A stretch of 26,550 bases of DNA from Echinostoma caproni (taxonomy: Eukaryota; Platyhelminthes; Trematoda; Plagiorchiida; Echinostomatidae), in the NCBI GenBank assembly GCA_900618425.1, contig UZAN01040812.1, positions 1 to 26,550 of the forward strand, in the 5' to 3' direction. Of this stretch, positions 1-9,980 are shown piece after piece. The translations under genes and the position numbers were made by a program. Within the stretch, counting starts at the first letter, position 1, and each line of letters begins with the position of its first letter. Below the pieces are notes generated by a model that was not told the DNA's origin, made no database searches, and saw only the letters and a list, made by a program, of their open reading frames with translations.

Positions 1-39
1 CTCGTAACCTTGACTTTGGGCGTGTGTGGGACCCAGAAA

Positions 40-66
40 GGAGCAGGAGGAGGAGGGGGGGAGGGA
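40..66 (+). repeat. G-rich tract
   Basis: GGAGCAGGAGGAGGAGGGGG and a following GAGGG give several closely spaced G runs on the + strand. A quadruplex is possible but not shown. Confidence 0.6.
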
Positions 67-898
67 CCATGATTGACAGTATTGGTAAAACAGACGGTCA
101 GTTTCCAGTGACTTGCTTCCCTGCTAGTCGAGTTCACAACAATCCACTGATCAACCTTTTTTCGTTGTATAACAACTAACTAACTGTACAGGAGCAAAAG
201 AAAATCATTCGCTTGTTTTTTGTGTTTCTTCTCACACTGTGTTTGTTCACACCAGGTTGTCAAACTACCACGTCACACAGTCGGTGCATTCCTCAGTTGG
301 AATGAGGAGGTCGGTAATTCATAAATCTAGTGTTACAGTTTTACTGTCTCTTCGCCCAACTTGCTTTAATGCATTGTTGTTGATGACGTGTGTATTTGCA
401 CCATCATCGATTAATCTATGGACTCATAATCTCCACCTCTTCATTTGTATTTCAGTGAGCTTCTTTGCACGCCTATTGTTCCCACGCATAATTAGCGTTT
501 GCTTGATGTTTTCCATTTTAGGAATTCACTTTCTTCGAACTGTGTCGCCGTACCTATTTTGGAAACTGTGAGGCAACATTGCGTAGAGAAGTGAGTAGTT
601 GAATTGTTGTTGCACCACTATTCGTGTTACTATCCAGCTGGACTTTGGCTGCCTGATTCTGTCATGCCTTATGTCAACAAACTGATAACTGTTAGAATTC
701 GGTAAGCACGACCTGCCATAAACAGATTTAAGTCCCATGGATGTGTAGCACAGTGATAAATTCCAAGTAAAATCAGTCCGTTGATTTTTCTTGACACGAT
801 CATCACTGCACTGAAATGCGTGAGCCTGTGTCTGATCCCTCGCTCACCTCCGATGCAGCGCATCGCCAGTGTCACGTGATCACTATCCCCGACCTCAC

Positions 899-919
899 GT
901 GTGTGTGTGTGTGTGTGTG
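899..919. repeat. (GT)n microsatellite
   Basis: An uninterrupted dinucleotide run of about ten GT units. Confidence 0.95.
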
Positions 920-2723
920 CAACTCACTTGTCAAATCATTTCACAATCCACATGTTGCCATTCACAGGTAGTTGCTTTGTACCGTGGATTACGCATGCAT
1001 ATCGGAATCTGAGTGCATTTGTATCGTGAGAATTATTGTATAGGTCGAAGGCGCGTGTGCGCGTGCACACTATCGTTTTCCAACAGAACAGAAACGCTTC
1101 TCACGTCTTTGGTAGTGAGCACTATTATTATATTATATTTCACACTTGTCTGAGGCAAGCCTGTGTGCCAAACAAATCATGGTCCAATAATCTTTATACA
1201 GAAAAAAAGTTCTATGATTTGCATGTGGGCTGAATACTACCAGGTTGCCCTGACCAAGGTAGGTGAATTTCTTTTGAGGAATCCAGAACCGGAGCCTTTG
1301 GCTAGCCAAAGCCTGATCAGCAAGGCAGCGTGGCAGTGTGCGAAAACCGCAATCCATTGGGAGCCGGTGTCCAGTTCATCGGATCATACGCCCTTTTGGA
1401 CGAAGTCAAACGCCCAAAGAGCCCAATACACCTCGATGATCAATCAAGCCGGTGACCACAACCGCCAAAATCGGGAAGGAATAAAGAGCGGCTTCCATGG
1501 GACCATTTTATGCAACATTCGAAGAAAAAGTGACACAGTAGTACTTTCGCATGGGTCTGTGTCCAATCTATCCACTGTTCTGGTTCAATGTGTTGAATTA
1601 ACCTTTTGTGCCCTTTGAAGTTGCTTGGAATCAATGCTATCTGATTGCTGCAAACTTGCAATTCGATGCTCAACAAGGTGCCTAGATGTTTTTTTGGCTG
1701 CAAGTAACCTTTGATTAAGCAGACAATCGATGAACCTAACAAAGGGGACATTCTGGAAAATGTACTCTTCAAAAGCAACCAACTCATGGCAAAAGACATG
1801 GTCTTGTCTGCTATGAAAGATCTGAGGCTTTTATGGAGTAGAATTGAAAAACCTTTTCTATTTATACCTCAGATTGTTGCTGGGGTTGAACAGTTCGCGA
1901 GGAATTATCGTCTCCTTTACAGGGATTTTAAGTTAAGCTCAAAGTGTCACAAATGTTATTATATATGAGGAATTCGATACCCAAGGAATGAAATCTAGAG
2001 ATTTAATTATTTTATCTCATACAGAGAAAAAGCAGGATGCACTAAAAAAATGGGAATTCAGTGATCCCACTGACAGGTAAACCCGGAACCGCCCAGCTAA
2101 AACACTAGGATACTACTCAGTTCATAAATGAGCCGCTGCATCACCAAGCCTTTAACTATATCAATCCGAATGCCTTGCCTGCAAGCGTTGCACCAGCATC
2201 CATAGTCGCTCATGTTTGCACTAGCCTCGGGGTTTTTGAATTGATCAGAACAGTTCTTAACCTGGTCATTTGTGAGTGGTAGCGTAAGATAAAAACAACT
2301 GTACAGTACCCTTTTGCTTTAATCAACACAGGTTTGCCTTCTATACGACAAAATTTGTTGTGAAAATTTGGTAATTGTGCTTGAGGAATTTGAGTGCCCT
2401 GTTACGATCAGCGTGGCTATTTGTTTACGTATTCGCGTTTATTTTGTATATTGTATTGTATACATATTAAAAGGGATAGGAAAAAGCAATCGGTAATAAG
2501 CCAGCAAATTGGGCAAAATCGGAAATAGAAGTCATAAAAATGTTGCAATACTGATCGTGAATATTGTTCGTGATTTGTTTAGTTATTGTGTTTTGTTTCT
2601 CAAGCTTAAAATGCTTACGGTAAACTACACAAGCAATGGAAATTTATCTTCAGCTCAGAACGCGCATGCTAAAACTATAGTCTGATCACTCACTCATTTC
2701 ATCCTCGTATCCTTTTACGACAG

Positions 2724-2811
2724 GCGGCTTGGTTTCCTGGATTTTATAAAATTTGGGCCGCTTGGGCTCCACCAAATGAGCGCGGACTCCTTGTGGGATT
2801 CTCATACGCGG
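2724..2811 (+). CDS. SLC17-type transporter, internal exon A (first recognised)
   Basis: This exon encodes 29 codons plus one base and reads AAWFPGFYKIWAAWAPPNER before ending ...GFSYAG across the junction. This matches the SLC17 stretch between transmembrane helices 4 and 5, where members carry FPA-x-x-x-MW-x-x-WAPP-x-ER followed by SYAG. The acceptor is a pyrimidine-rich run ending CAG at 2721-2723 (phase 0). The donor is GTAAGT at 2812. The leftover G joins GA of the next exon to make Gly. The WAPPxER segment lies in the cytoplasmic loop typical of the family. The residues before it (normally R-x-L-x-G-x-x-E/Q) must come from an upstream exon that I cannot find in 1-2723. The family assignment is strong; which SLC17 subtype this is (sialin-like, phosphate-like or vesicular glutamate) cannot be settled. 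Confidence 0.88.
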
Positions 2812-4173
2812 GTAAGTGAAGCCGACAAAAGTACTGCAAAACACTTATTATTATAAGAAGGTTATTTGAAATATGTGTGTTGAAGAGTACCCTACATTAT
2901 GCTCATTTCTCGATTGATGTATTAAACAATGGAGAATTCATAGAAATTTCAATCTTGTGTAAACTAAAGGTTTACTTCATTTGTACGACTTGCCGCAGAA
3001 TAATTTTTTCATTTTGGTCTGACACACACTATCTTGAGCTCCCTGGTATGAACAGTATCATCGTGTTAGAACTTCAAAGTTTTTCAGCATGTTTCTTAGT
3101 TTTTTTACTGGCTCAAGGCTAAAACCATTCTGTCGATGATTCATGTGATCAATAGATGTGTTAAATACATACGAATAACCAGGCCAAAATTGAGTGACGC
3201 GCAACCTCAAAAATTAAGTCCAAATGTTCTCGAGGTTTTAAACGATTTCAAAACAACAGCGAATCATGCTGTGTTACTGGAAATCCGAAGCGTTACAATT
3301 ACACAAAGAACACATCTCTCAAACCGTGGTGTTCGCCTCGCGGGGATTTGCCTGAACGAGAACAATGCCAATGGAGAACGAACAATGTTCGCCGCTGGTT
3401 TATGCGATCAAGCAAAAAGTGAAATAATGTACACACGGGTCAGTACGACGCATAGGTGCGATAGAGGACCAATGCAAATCAGATTAAGCAACCCGATACG
3501 ACCATAAGAGGGCAGGGTGAGTCAGACCACAATCAGGGTCAGGATGGCGGTCATGCGAGAGAACATACAAATTTGGTAGGCGAACAAAGAAATGGGATCA
3601 TTTATGGCCATTGTGAAGTGCATATTGCGGCATGAGATGTTCAGTGGTGGATAATAAATATAGGTAAAGACAGTATCAAGGGAAAGATAAGTAACTAAGT
3701 AAATTTGTGAATGGAAACGCGCACAGAGGATGGTAAATAGATTCGACAATCTTTATCTTTCTAAAAGCACAGCCTATTGACAATTGTTTTGGCCAAGTAC
3801 AGCTTTGTTACTGTGAAACATTTTTTCATACTATTAACCGTTTCAATCATGTTATTTGAATGTTACATAATTCTGGTTTGCGGGGTCAATATGTACTGAT
3901 TCTTTTGACTGTCTTTCGGTGATGTGTTTGCGCTATAACTACGTTGAGTTCTGGGTTAATGTCTAATGAGTGCGCAGAGGCATCTATTCGTTCCCCAGTT
4001 GGTCTGTTACACTCTAGCTGTTGATGTATACTTGACCGTAAAATTTTGCTTAATATTCTGTGGGCTACAGTCTTGCCGACAGGTGCGATGATTACAGTTT
4101 CATTTTTGTACTATAAAACTTTGATAATCGTTCTTTTAGTAGAATTATGTTCTCTCTGTTGTACGCTTCCTAG
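2812..4173 (+). other. Intron A-B (1362 bp)
   Basis: GTAAGT...TAG boundaries. It includes an open + frame of 123 codons at 3136-3507 and a 75-codon minus frame at 3522-3749, neither with a recognised domain. Stop-poor sequence on both strands suggests an unrecognised repeat. Confidence 0.7.
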
Positions 4174-4266
4174 GAGTGCACATTGGCAACGCAATCACAC
4201 TTCCCATTTCGGGTGCATTGTGTCGTTCTGCGTCCTTCGGTTGGGCTTCCGTGTTCTATTTCTACG
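4174..4266 (+). CDS. SLC17-type transporter, exon B (helix 5 region)
   Basis: Starts in phase 1 after a TAG acceptor at 4171-4173 and ends at a GTAAGT donor at 4267. It reads VHIGNAITLPISGALC then GWASVFYFYG. This is the SLC17 helix 5 to 6 segment, usually G-x-x-x-G-x-x-I-x-x-P-x-S-G followed by W-x-x-V/I-F-Y-x-x-G. The single leftover G joins GA of the next exon, keeping the frame. Length is 93 nt. The hydrophobic, glycine-rich composition fits a membrane helix of the major facilitator fold. The flanking intron before it is 1362 bp, and the one after it is 3303 bp and contains mobile-element debris. Confidence 0.92.
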
Positions 4267-4404
4267 GTAAGTTATCACTGTTCGGAACTGTTTGACCTCG
4301 TTCACGATTCACACTGGTCATTGCAACGTAGTGCGGGGTTGAAACAGCGCACCAATTTGGCATTTATCAAATATTTTAGAATAACGGTTTGCTCATTTTA
4401 GGCG

Positions 4405-4662
4405 TTCATTTATTCGGTGGACTTCGGTGAATTCTAAGGAAAACCTGTCGAGACAGCCAGCTTATATGCTAACTGGTGGATGCCATGTGCCTCTGTAAGT
4501 TGGATGGGTAATTCGAATGTGAAAAAACAGTGCTATCGGTGTGTCCTCGTAGCTCAGCTGGTAAAGCGTTTGCTGTACGAAAGCGTAGGCATCGTCCATG
4601 CGTGGGTTCGAACTGAACTTTTCACAATCACAACATCAAACTTCAATCTGCCAAACAACCAT
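4405..4662 (+). repeat. tRNA-derived SINE, copy 1 (sense to host gene)
   Basis: About 140 bp of non-tRNA sequence is followed by a tRNA-like block at 4542-4614 with an A-box (TAGCTCAGCTGG, 4550-4561) and a B-box (GGGTTCGAACT, 4604-4614), then a tail that ends near TCTGCCAAACAAC. The same order of sequences, clearly related over about 250 bp, occurs on the minus strand at 16013-16295, which shows this is a dispersed repeat and not a tRNA gene. Shared blocks include CTTCGGTGAATTCT, GAAAACCTGTCG, GTGCCATGTGCCTCTGTAA and GGTAAATTCGAATGTGAAAA-like sequence. It sits inside intron 4267-7569. Confidence 0.8.
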
Positions 4663-6367
4663 TTGCGCGATCATTTATTTGCTACTTTTCGCAGCAAATA
4701 CTCCCTGCATTTACCCTGGACTCCTTTCTAAGACAGGGCATCATTTGGTGTCTTTTTCTAATTTTTAACCACAACTCTGCACCAGATTGCAATTTTTCGC
4801 ATTCTATGATCACACTCGGGCTGGACCAGCGCTTCATGACTCGCTCAACGTGTCTGTACAATTATGCAAAAAACAAAACCAAGCATGCCTCTGTCAATTT
4901 GATACCACTGACCATATCACCTGCCCTGTTCGCCCGGCTTGTCATTAGTGAACTACATATACCACACAGTTCGGCCCGGTTTTGTCACCACCACATATGG
5001 GATTCCGCAAAACATGCCATCTTCATTGTGAGTGAGAGAGAAAGGTGTGTCATCTTTTAGCCACACACTATGACCAAATTAATGTCAGATTTCGTTAAAC
5101 GGATGCTCGATATGCAGCTATGAATGAATGCCGACAATAAAGTTGCTGATCGTGTCTATACAGATTTTCACAGATTTTCAATCCTGTTTGAGTTGAAAAG
5201 GGTTGTAATGAAAAGAAAATTCCATAAGAGTCAAAATCGGTTCTATAATATCGTGAAGAAATTTTTCGTGCAAAATTGTGCGGGAGTGTAAGTATGGAAT
5301 AGATTTTGCATGAGTTATTTATTCCATGTGCTAATGGACATTTCTTGCCTGACGGGTGGTTTCTGAATTCATGTGCACTAGAGTCAGCTTTATTGAAAAA
5401 GGTCTCCACCTCTGTTTTGACTTCAGACAGCTAGTTCTGACAATCTTCCAAACGCATCTGGCCTAATTCGTTTCCTTGTTTCGTTCTGGACTTGAGGCAA
5501 ATAAATTGAATAAATCAAATGCTTGTGGATGTTTCTAGCATATCTTTTCTAATCGCACCTCTTGCGCATCCAACTAATACAGCTGTGTTGGGGAGTCATG
5601 AGAGCCACTGGAATCGTGTAGTGCATACACTTTGTTTTGATCGATAATACCCGTAAAAGTAAACTGGAGGTTTGACATATAGTTTATGATGGAAAACATT
5701 AAAATGGTTGCGCAATATTGAAATTTGATTTCAAATAAAATCTTTCATTTCATTGGGATCCACAAAATATGTATGGCATAGATGTTTCCAGAATGTTTGC
5801 TTCGAAGAGTTACATTTACCACGTTTCATGGTTTTAGTGAATTAATTCAGTATTACTACCAAAAGATCAGTAGTATATTGGTGCTGTTTCTGTACTGGAA
5901 TACGTGTCAATGATGTCAAATCAGTTTTACTAGGAAAATACCAACAATAATCGGCTTTCTGATTACCATCAGCTCTCGGGACTCAGAGCAATACAGAGTG
6001 GGTGATAAATTTGAACTGAATGTTTGTCAGTCCGCTTCTGTACTGGTTAACTGTAATTTATATTCCCATAATTTTGGAAGCCTTTCTAATATCTGTGGAT
6101 GCCATGTTGTGTATTATCTGTATGCTCAAGGATGTTCTGCTACCATCATTTATTCGGTTTAAGTTTAATGTCTCATCTGGGGTCCACACTATACTTTTCC
6201 TAGTCTACCCTTCAGACGAGGCGTTTCTACAGCCCTATGGATTTATCTATAGTTAACTGCTGTATAGACATAAAATGCAAACTACCCAATACAGTGCGTG
6301 CTTTGTTGATCTTTCTTCAGTGAATGACTCATTAAAAATTTTCGAACTAGTCCCGCAGAGCACGTTT
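4663..6367 (+). other. Central part of intron B-C
   Basis: AT-rich intronic sequence after the SINE. I see no coding homology, RNA gene or repeat with a partner in the window. Confidence 0.6.
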
Positions 6368-6566
6368 CAAACAAAACAACAGAGTGGCGAAGAAACTCGT
6401 TTTCCTAGATTCCCATCCATGCCAACACATGTCAATAAAAGTCATTACTTGGGGAAGAAAATTGTCTTGGGAAAATAAAATCAGATAAAATCACAGATAA
6501 CTGGAAACGATTTCATCGTGAGACCGGAAACCGGGTTCACCACGATCACATGTTTGTTTGTCCACT
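6368..6566 (+). repeat. Left arm of a ~200-bp inverted repeat
   Basis: This segment is nearly identical to the reverse complement of 6944-7146. The inner ~130 bp (from ATGTCAATAAAAGTCATTAC through CACGATCACATGTTTGTTTG) differs by only about two bases; the outer ~60 bp is more diverged, with small indels. The arms are separated by 377 bp. The arms match no element I recognise. Stop codons are few in one frame (the antisense arm can encode about 65 residues), but no protein family is recognised. Confidence 0.9.
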
Positions 6567-6639
6567 CGTCGGGTATCCGGGTGTAAGGAGCGTTTAGTAA
6601 ACAATCAACCAATGAACAATCAATCAGCGGACGGAAAAC

Positions 6640-6905
6640 TGTACAAGAACAAAATCCCTGTACATTTCTTTACCGGAGCGATTAAGTCACTCACCAGTGC
6701 AGTGGTTTCACACCTAGCTGGAACAAATCACACTGTGGAGTGACCGAGGCTTTCCGACCCCTGTATAAAGTTCATGGGCAATTATCGAGGCAGTTTCGCT
6801 GTCGGATTCTGGCTACAGCAGAATCCGTAGGCATTCGTCTGCGCCACCTCCATCTGTGTCCAAAAACAATTTATGCAAGCGCTAAAGCTTCGCTGGTCCA
6901 CTCCC
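6640..6905 (+). pseudogene. Penelope-like element, GIY-YIG C-terminal fragment (between the inverted arms)
   Basis: Two overlapping frames encode the tail of a Penelope-type GIY-YIG region. One frame (to about 6740) reads LTSAVVSHLAGTNHTVE. After a frameshift near 6740 the second reads VTEAFRPLYKVHG, then RILATAESVGIRLR and LHLC. The fragment at 15478-15700 in this window has the same order (TSAICSHLGELGHLVD, RAFRPFYQVHG, ILLTAKAVGIRL, LSLC). In intact elements this segment follows the GIY-YIG catalytic core: a conserved H-L-x-x-x-G-H, then an I/A-E-A-x-x-I-R-L helix. No reverse transcriptase is left. It is non-functional. Confidence 0.65.
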
Positions 6906-6943
6906 ACACACACCACATCATGAGTAATCTAGATGATCGGATA

Positions 6944-7146
6944 AGTGGACAAACAAACATGTGATCGTGGTGAACCCGGTTTCCGGTCTCACGATGAAAT
7001 CGTTTCCAGTTATCTGTGATTTTATCTGATTTTATTTTCCCAAGACAATTTTCTTTCCAAGTAATGACTTTTATTGACATGTATTGGCATGGATGGGAAT
7101 ATCTGAAAACGAGCTTGTTTGTTACTCTGTTGTTCATTAAAGTTTG
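6944..7146 (-). repeat. Right arm of the ~200-bp inverted repeat
   Basis: Reverse complement of 6368-6566, starting at GTGGACAAACAAACATGTGA and ending near CATTAAAGTTTG. The near-identity of the inner portion implies a recent inverted duplication, gene conversion between arms, or terminal repeats of one element. It lies in the same intron of the SLC17-type gene, so a spliced-out transcript could fold into a long hairpin. Confidence 0.9.
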
Positions 7147-7569
7147 TAAACAGCCTATACACACACGGAGTCCTTGCAGACTCCCCCAATAATCTCCACA
7201 TTTTTCGGGATCAGTAAATAGTAGTCTAACGTGGAGGAAAAAATGGAAAACCAAATGCGTTTGGGGCTTCAGTTCCAATTTCCTTTCTGTAAAATCAACC
7301 GCTGGAGAAGCGGTCACTGTCCGCTTGCGGGTAAGATGTAAAATTCCTTGTTAGATTTCAGTTTGAATAATCTAGAAAACCTTGTCTGTTATGCTCTTCA
7401 AAATATCAGAAGGTTTTTCACCGATTCTCCCCCGTGGGGACTGGAGTTTCTGAAACAGTCCACCATTTTAGTCTCCCCTAAGTCAATTCAAATGATCAAA
7501 TGTTGGAATTCGTTGTCATGGAATGCCTAGGCGGTTGACTGATGCACGCACGCTTCGTTTAAATTGCAG
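7147..7569 (+). other. End of intron B-C
   Basis: Between the right inverted arm and exon C. A minus-strand open frame runs on from the arm to 7317 (KCGDYWGSLQGLRVCIGCL and so on) with no recognised family, so the repeated element may extend beyond the paired portion. Confidence 0.5.
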
Positions 7570-7709
7570 GAGCCTTCAGCTTTATATACGCCGTTCTATG
7601 GGCTACTTTGGTTTACGATACCCCCAGATCACATCCGCGTATCTCAGTGGAAGAGCAGCGATTTATCATTGCACAGTGCGGAGATCCAACCCCGAAACGG
7701 AAAAAGAAA
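7570..7709 (+). CDS. SLC17-type transporter, exon C (helix 6 and central loop)
   Basis: The acceptor is TTGCAG at 7564-7569 and the donor GTGAGT at 7710. The exon reads AFSFIYAVLWATLVYDTPRSHPRIS and then VEEQRFIIAQCGD. This is transmembrane helix 6 followed by the cytoplasmic central loop; family members have W-x-x-x-V/Y-D/S-x-P-x-x-H-P-x-I-S-x-x-E-x-x-Y/F-I at this point. The exon ends in a basic tail (PKRKKK) in phase 0, right before the segment that begins helix 7. A lysine-rich central loop between the two six-helix halves is normal for this fold. Confidence 0.93.
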
Positions 7710-8087
7710 GTGAGTTTTACACATGCACTGTTTGTCTCATCCTTTACCCAAATTATCCTTCCAATACCATCTCGGCAGTTTTGATAGGGCGAGTCTCTTC
7801 ACTTCCCGTGACTAGTATGTTTAACGTTTCTCTGTCATTCGATTGATTGTAAGACTGATTTTGTTGTTTGATGATGCAAACGAGGAACAGCTCAGAATTT
7901 CTAAAGTGGTTTACAAAAAAAGTGTTACTGTCACACGAAACTCACTAGTTTCACCTAGCCGTTGAAAAAAAAACAATAATTTGTACTGTTGTAGTCATAG
8001 TAGATTCATATCCATCTGCTCATCTGAGCACTTGAAGGAAAGCAAATTTGAACAATACACAATAAACTGATTGGATTTTTATGCATA
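7710..8087 (+). other. Start of intron C-D
   Basis: I see nothing beyond A- and T-rich intronic sequence. Confidence 0.6.
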
Positions 8088-8165
8088 GAATTCGTCGTGT
8101 ATAGAGAGCAACTGAAGCGTGAATTGATTAGCTAGGAAGCACTGTACACGTGTTTCGACATGATC
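8088..8165 (-). repeat. Hammerhead-bearing dispersed repeat, copy B (degraded ribozyme)
   Basis: Aligns to copy A from GAATTCGTCGTGTATA through GAAGCACTG and on to the core. Read on the minus strand it keeps the 3' half of the ribozyme: core GAA followed by A, C, loop ACGT, G, T, cleavage nucleotide A, then stem I strand CAGTGC (8144-8139). The CTGATGA box, stem II and the 5' strand of stem I have decayed. So G12, lost in copy A, is intact here, whereas the 5' half, intact in copy A, is lost. It lies in intron 7710-9833 just beside the mariner relic. Confidence 0.62.
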
Positions 8166-8376
8166 CATCTATGAAATTGAATCAAATCCTTCCATATAAT
8201 CTCATGATTGGATTCTCTTTAGCCAACATTCTGCTTATGAAAATGAAAATCACATGCTCAAGTATTTTAAAATAAATAAAATGATTCACGTTTGAGTGAA
8301 TATGCGCCCAATTTCTTCTACACATCTGGATAATGCAAGCGAAACTGCTAAAAGTCACGTTAATTTTCAATTATGT

Positions 8377-8844
8377 CTACGAAGCGAAGTACGAGGGCCA
8401 AAAATAAAGGTTCCGGTTTTGCAATGTTGTATTTATCACATTTTCTAGAGATATTTCCCACAACGGTAATGCATACAAGTCCATGCGATCAAGCCATTCG
8501 GTGAAACAGCTTGTCCATGCCGAAGCGGGTAACCAACCCTTCGACCAGTTTAATGAAGGCCTCCACCTCAACTGTTGATGAGTTGATTCGGATTCCCTGC
8601 ATCGTGCGCTTGACATTTGGGAACGCAGTCTAGAAGGCGTGTCGTCACCAAAGGCAGCTCGTAAACGATCAAAAATCTGCTGCTGCGGCTGCTTTAAATC
8701 ACATTTGTAGTCGTAGAAAATCATAGCCCTCCACAGTGATAACGACTGGGTTCTATCCTTATAGTCCGAGTATAACGACCCTGGTATGAATTGTGAGCTG
8801 TGCTCGGCTGCGTTAATATCTGGTTCTGTGTGAATTGCAATCAC
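8377..8844 (-). pseudogene. Mariner-like transposase relic lacking the catalytic core
   Basis: One open frame of 155 codons. Residues 38-71 (WRAMIFYDYKCDLKQPQQQI then FDRLRAAFGDDTPS) match the N-terminal helix-turn-helix of mariner transposases. Immediately after residue 71 (near 8630) homology shifts frame to FPNVKRTMQGIRINSS and RFGMDKLFHRMA, and then, after further frame changes, to EWLDRMDL and KCDKYNIAKPEPLFLALVLR, which resemble the C-terminal part and end of mariner ORFs. The intervening ~200 residues, which carry the three catalytic Asp residues, are missing. So the ORF is a deletion derivative and cannot encode an active transposase. The first ~37 residues do not look like mariner. 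No clear terminal inverted repeats were found. Confidence 0.68.
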
Positions 8845-9833
8845 CGATTAATATCCATGCAATAGTTTACAATTCACGTGTTCCTTTCCCAGTTATCTTC
8901 CGCTCCCCGTACTCATGTACCGCATAGACGGAAACGTTTTATTCAGCTGGTATAGTATTACGATTAGTATCAACAGTATTGGTAGTTGTATTAGTAGCAG
9001 TAGTATTGATGATAGAAGAATAAAAAAAATGCTTGTTGGACAAACTAAGCAAGTGGAGACGTCCCGTCGAGATTTGTACAAGTCAGAGGCAACTTCTTTT
9101 TCGGGATTGCAAAGACGGATATGATAGACCAGATAGAGCGTAATGATGTGGATAGATGTGGACAGGAGCTTTCGCTATCGTATTGCAACGGACGATAAAT
9201 ACCCATAATGAATAAAGCAAATTAAAACAGATACGTCCTTTGCATTATTATTATCAATGATGCTGATAATAACCATGATTTTCGGGTAAGGAGGAAAACA
9301 CATGAAAACGTTGGTGTTCATTCTGAATTGCCCTCATCTGTTTTTGTTGTTTACGCGTCATATCATTGGGACGTAAACTTGATTAGTACATTCACGAGGA
9401 TATCGTAAAAACACAATCAATCTTTCTGCCTGTACCACGTCGGACTGACGAAATAGCAGAGTCAACAACACAAACTACGGACGTATTGATCACAGTCGTA
9501 GGCACGTCCAGTCATTGGGAAAAGGCCAATGGCATGCTCCTGCTGTCCAAAATTTCTTCAAAACATATCACGNCACGTGATTAGACAGGATTAGCTCGCC
9601 TTCTCTCCCGTTTATCGCTTACTCGGTGAACTTTGTACTGGGCGCAGTGCAGTTTACGTGTGTTTCGGGAAGGAGTAAAACAATTTTTAAACTCAATTCA
9701 ATGACTTCGGATAGGCTGCGTCAGAATGGTGACGAAACTTATTTATGAGCACATGGATTCCTTTGATCTTAGAGAAAAAAGCCAAACAAAATGTAATTGG
9801 GATAAATATTTTGTTTCTCTTTTTCCATTCTAG
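8845..9833 (+). other. Rest of intron C-D
   Basis: It holds a TAT/AGT-rich low-complexity stretch at about 8950-9012 and one ambiguous base at 9573. No coding homology seen. Confidence 0.6.
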
Positions 9834-9980
9834 TCCAAAATTCCTATCAAAGCAATACTGACCTCTGTTCCAGTTTGGGCATTTGTAGCCATCAACGTGG
9901 GATTCGATTGGAACGGTTATACATTTCTAACCAGTATGCCGGCCTACATGCGTGAAGTGCTACAATTCGATATTCAAGAG
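9834..9980 (+). CDS. SLC17-type transporter, exon D (helix 7)
   Basis: Runs from a TTCTAG acceptor (9828-9833) to a GTATGT donor at 9981, in phase 0 at both ends, 49 codons. It reads SKIPIKAILTSVPVWAFVAI, followed by FDWNGYTFLTSMPAYM and REVLQFDIQE. SLC17 proteins have the same order: a short I/P-x-x-x-I-L-x-S-x-P-V-W-A-x entry, a W-x-x-Y/F-x-L-L-T-x-x-P-x-Y-M-x-x-V/I-L-x-F-x-I/V-Q-E-N signature, then the next helix. The terminal QE continues into N at the start of exon E, completing the conserved QEN turn. Confidence 0.94.

Larger units (their letters stand above)
1..2723. other. Upstream flank or 5' introns; no exon recognised
   Basis: I expected the N-terminal SLC17 exons here (helices 1-4) but found no stretch with the family signatures, so they are likely upstream of the window. 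Between 1163 and 1968 stop codons are sparse on both strands, giving frames of 151 (+), 85 (+), 119 (-) and 65 (-) codons with no domain that I recognise. That pattern suggests an old repeat. The only other landmarks are the G-rich tract and the GT run. Confidence 0.5.

Noticed and set aside
638..701. Possible small exon ending in GTAAGC, reading GLWLPDSVMPYVNKLITVRI
   Set aside because: Splice signals are passable and the end vaguely resembles the helix 4 approach, but phase 2 does not fit exon A directly and no family signature is convincing.
1163..1618. 151-codon + frame as a host gene
   Set aside because: No recognisable domain, equally long frames on the other strand, and no splice context.
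2225..2271. Possible exon (CTAG acceptor, GTGAGT donor) reading LGVFELIRTVLNLVI
   Set aside because: It faintly recalls the SLC17 helix 4 region, but it ends in phase 1 whereas exon A starts in phase 0, and it lacks the conserved G-x-x-E/Q ending.
4542..4614. Functional tRNA gene on the + strand
   Set aside because: The A and B boxes are good, but the same block with the same flanks recurs at 16081-16150 on the minus strand, the anticodon arm pairs poorly, and the acceptor stem is not closed. It is part of a SINE.
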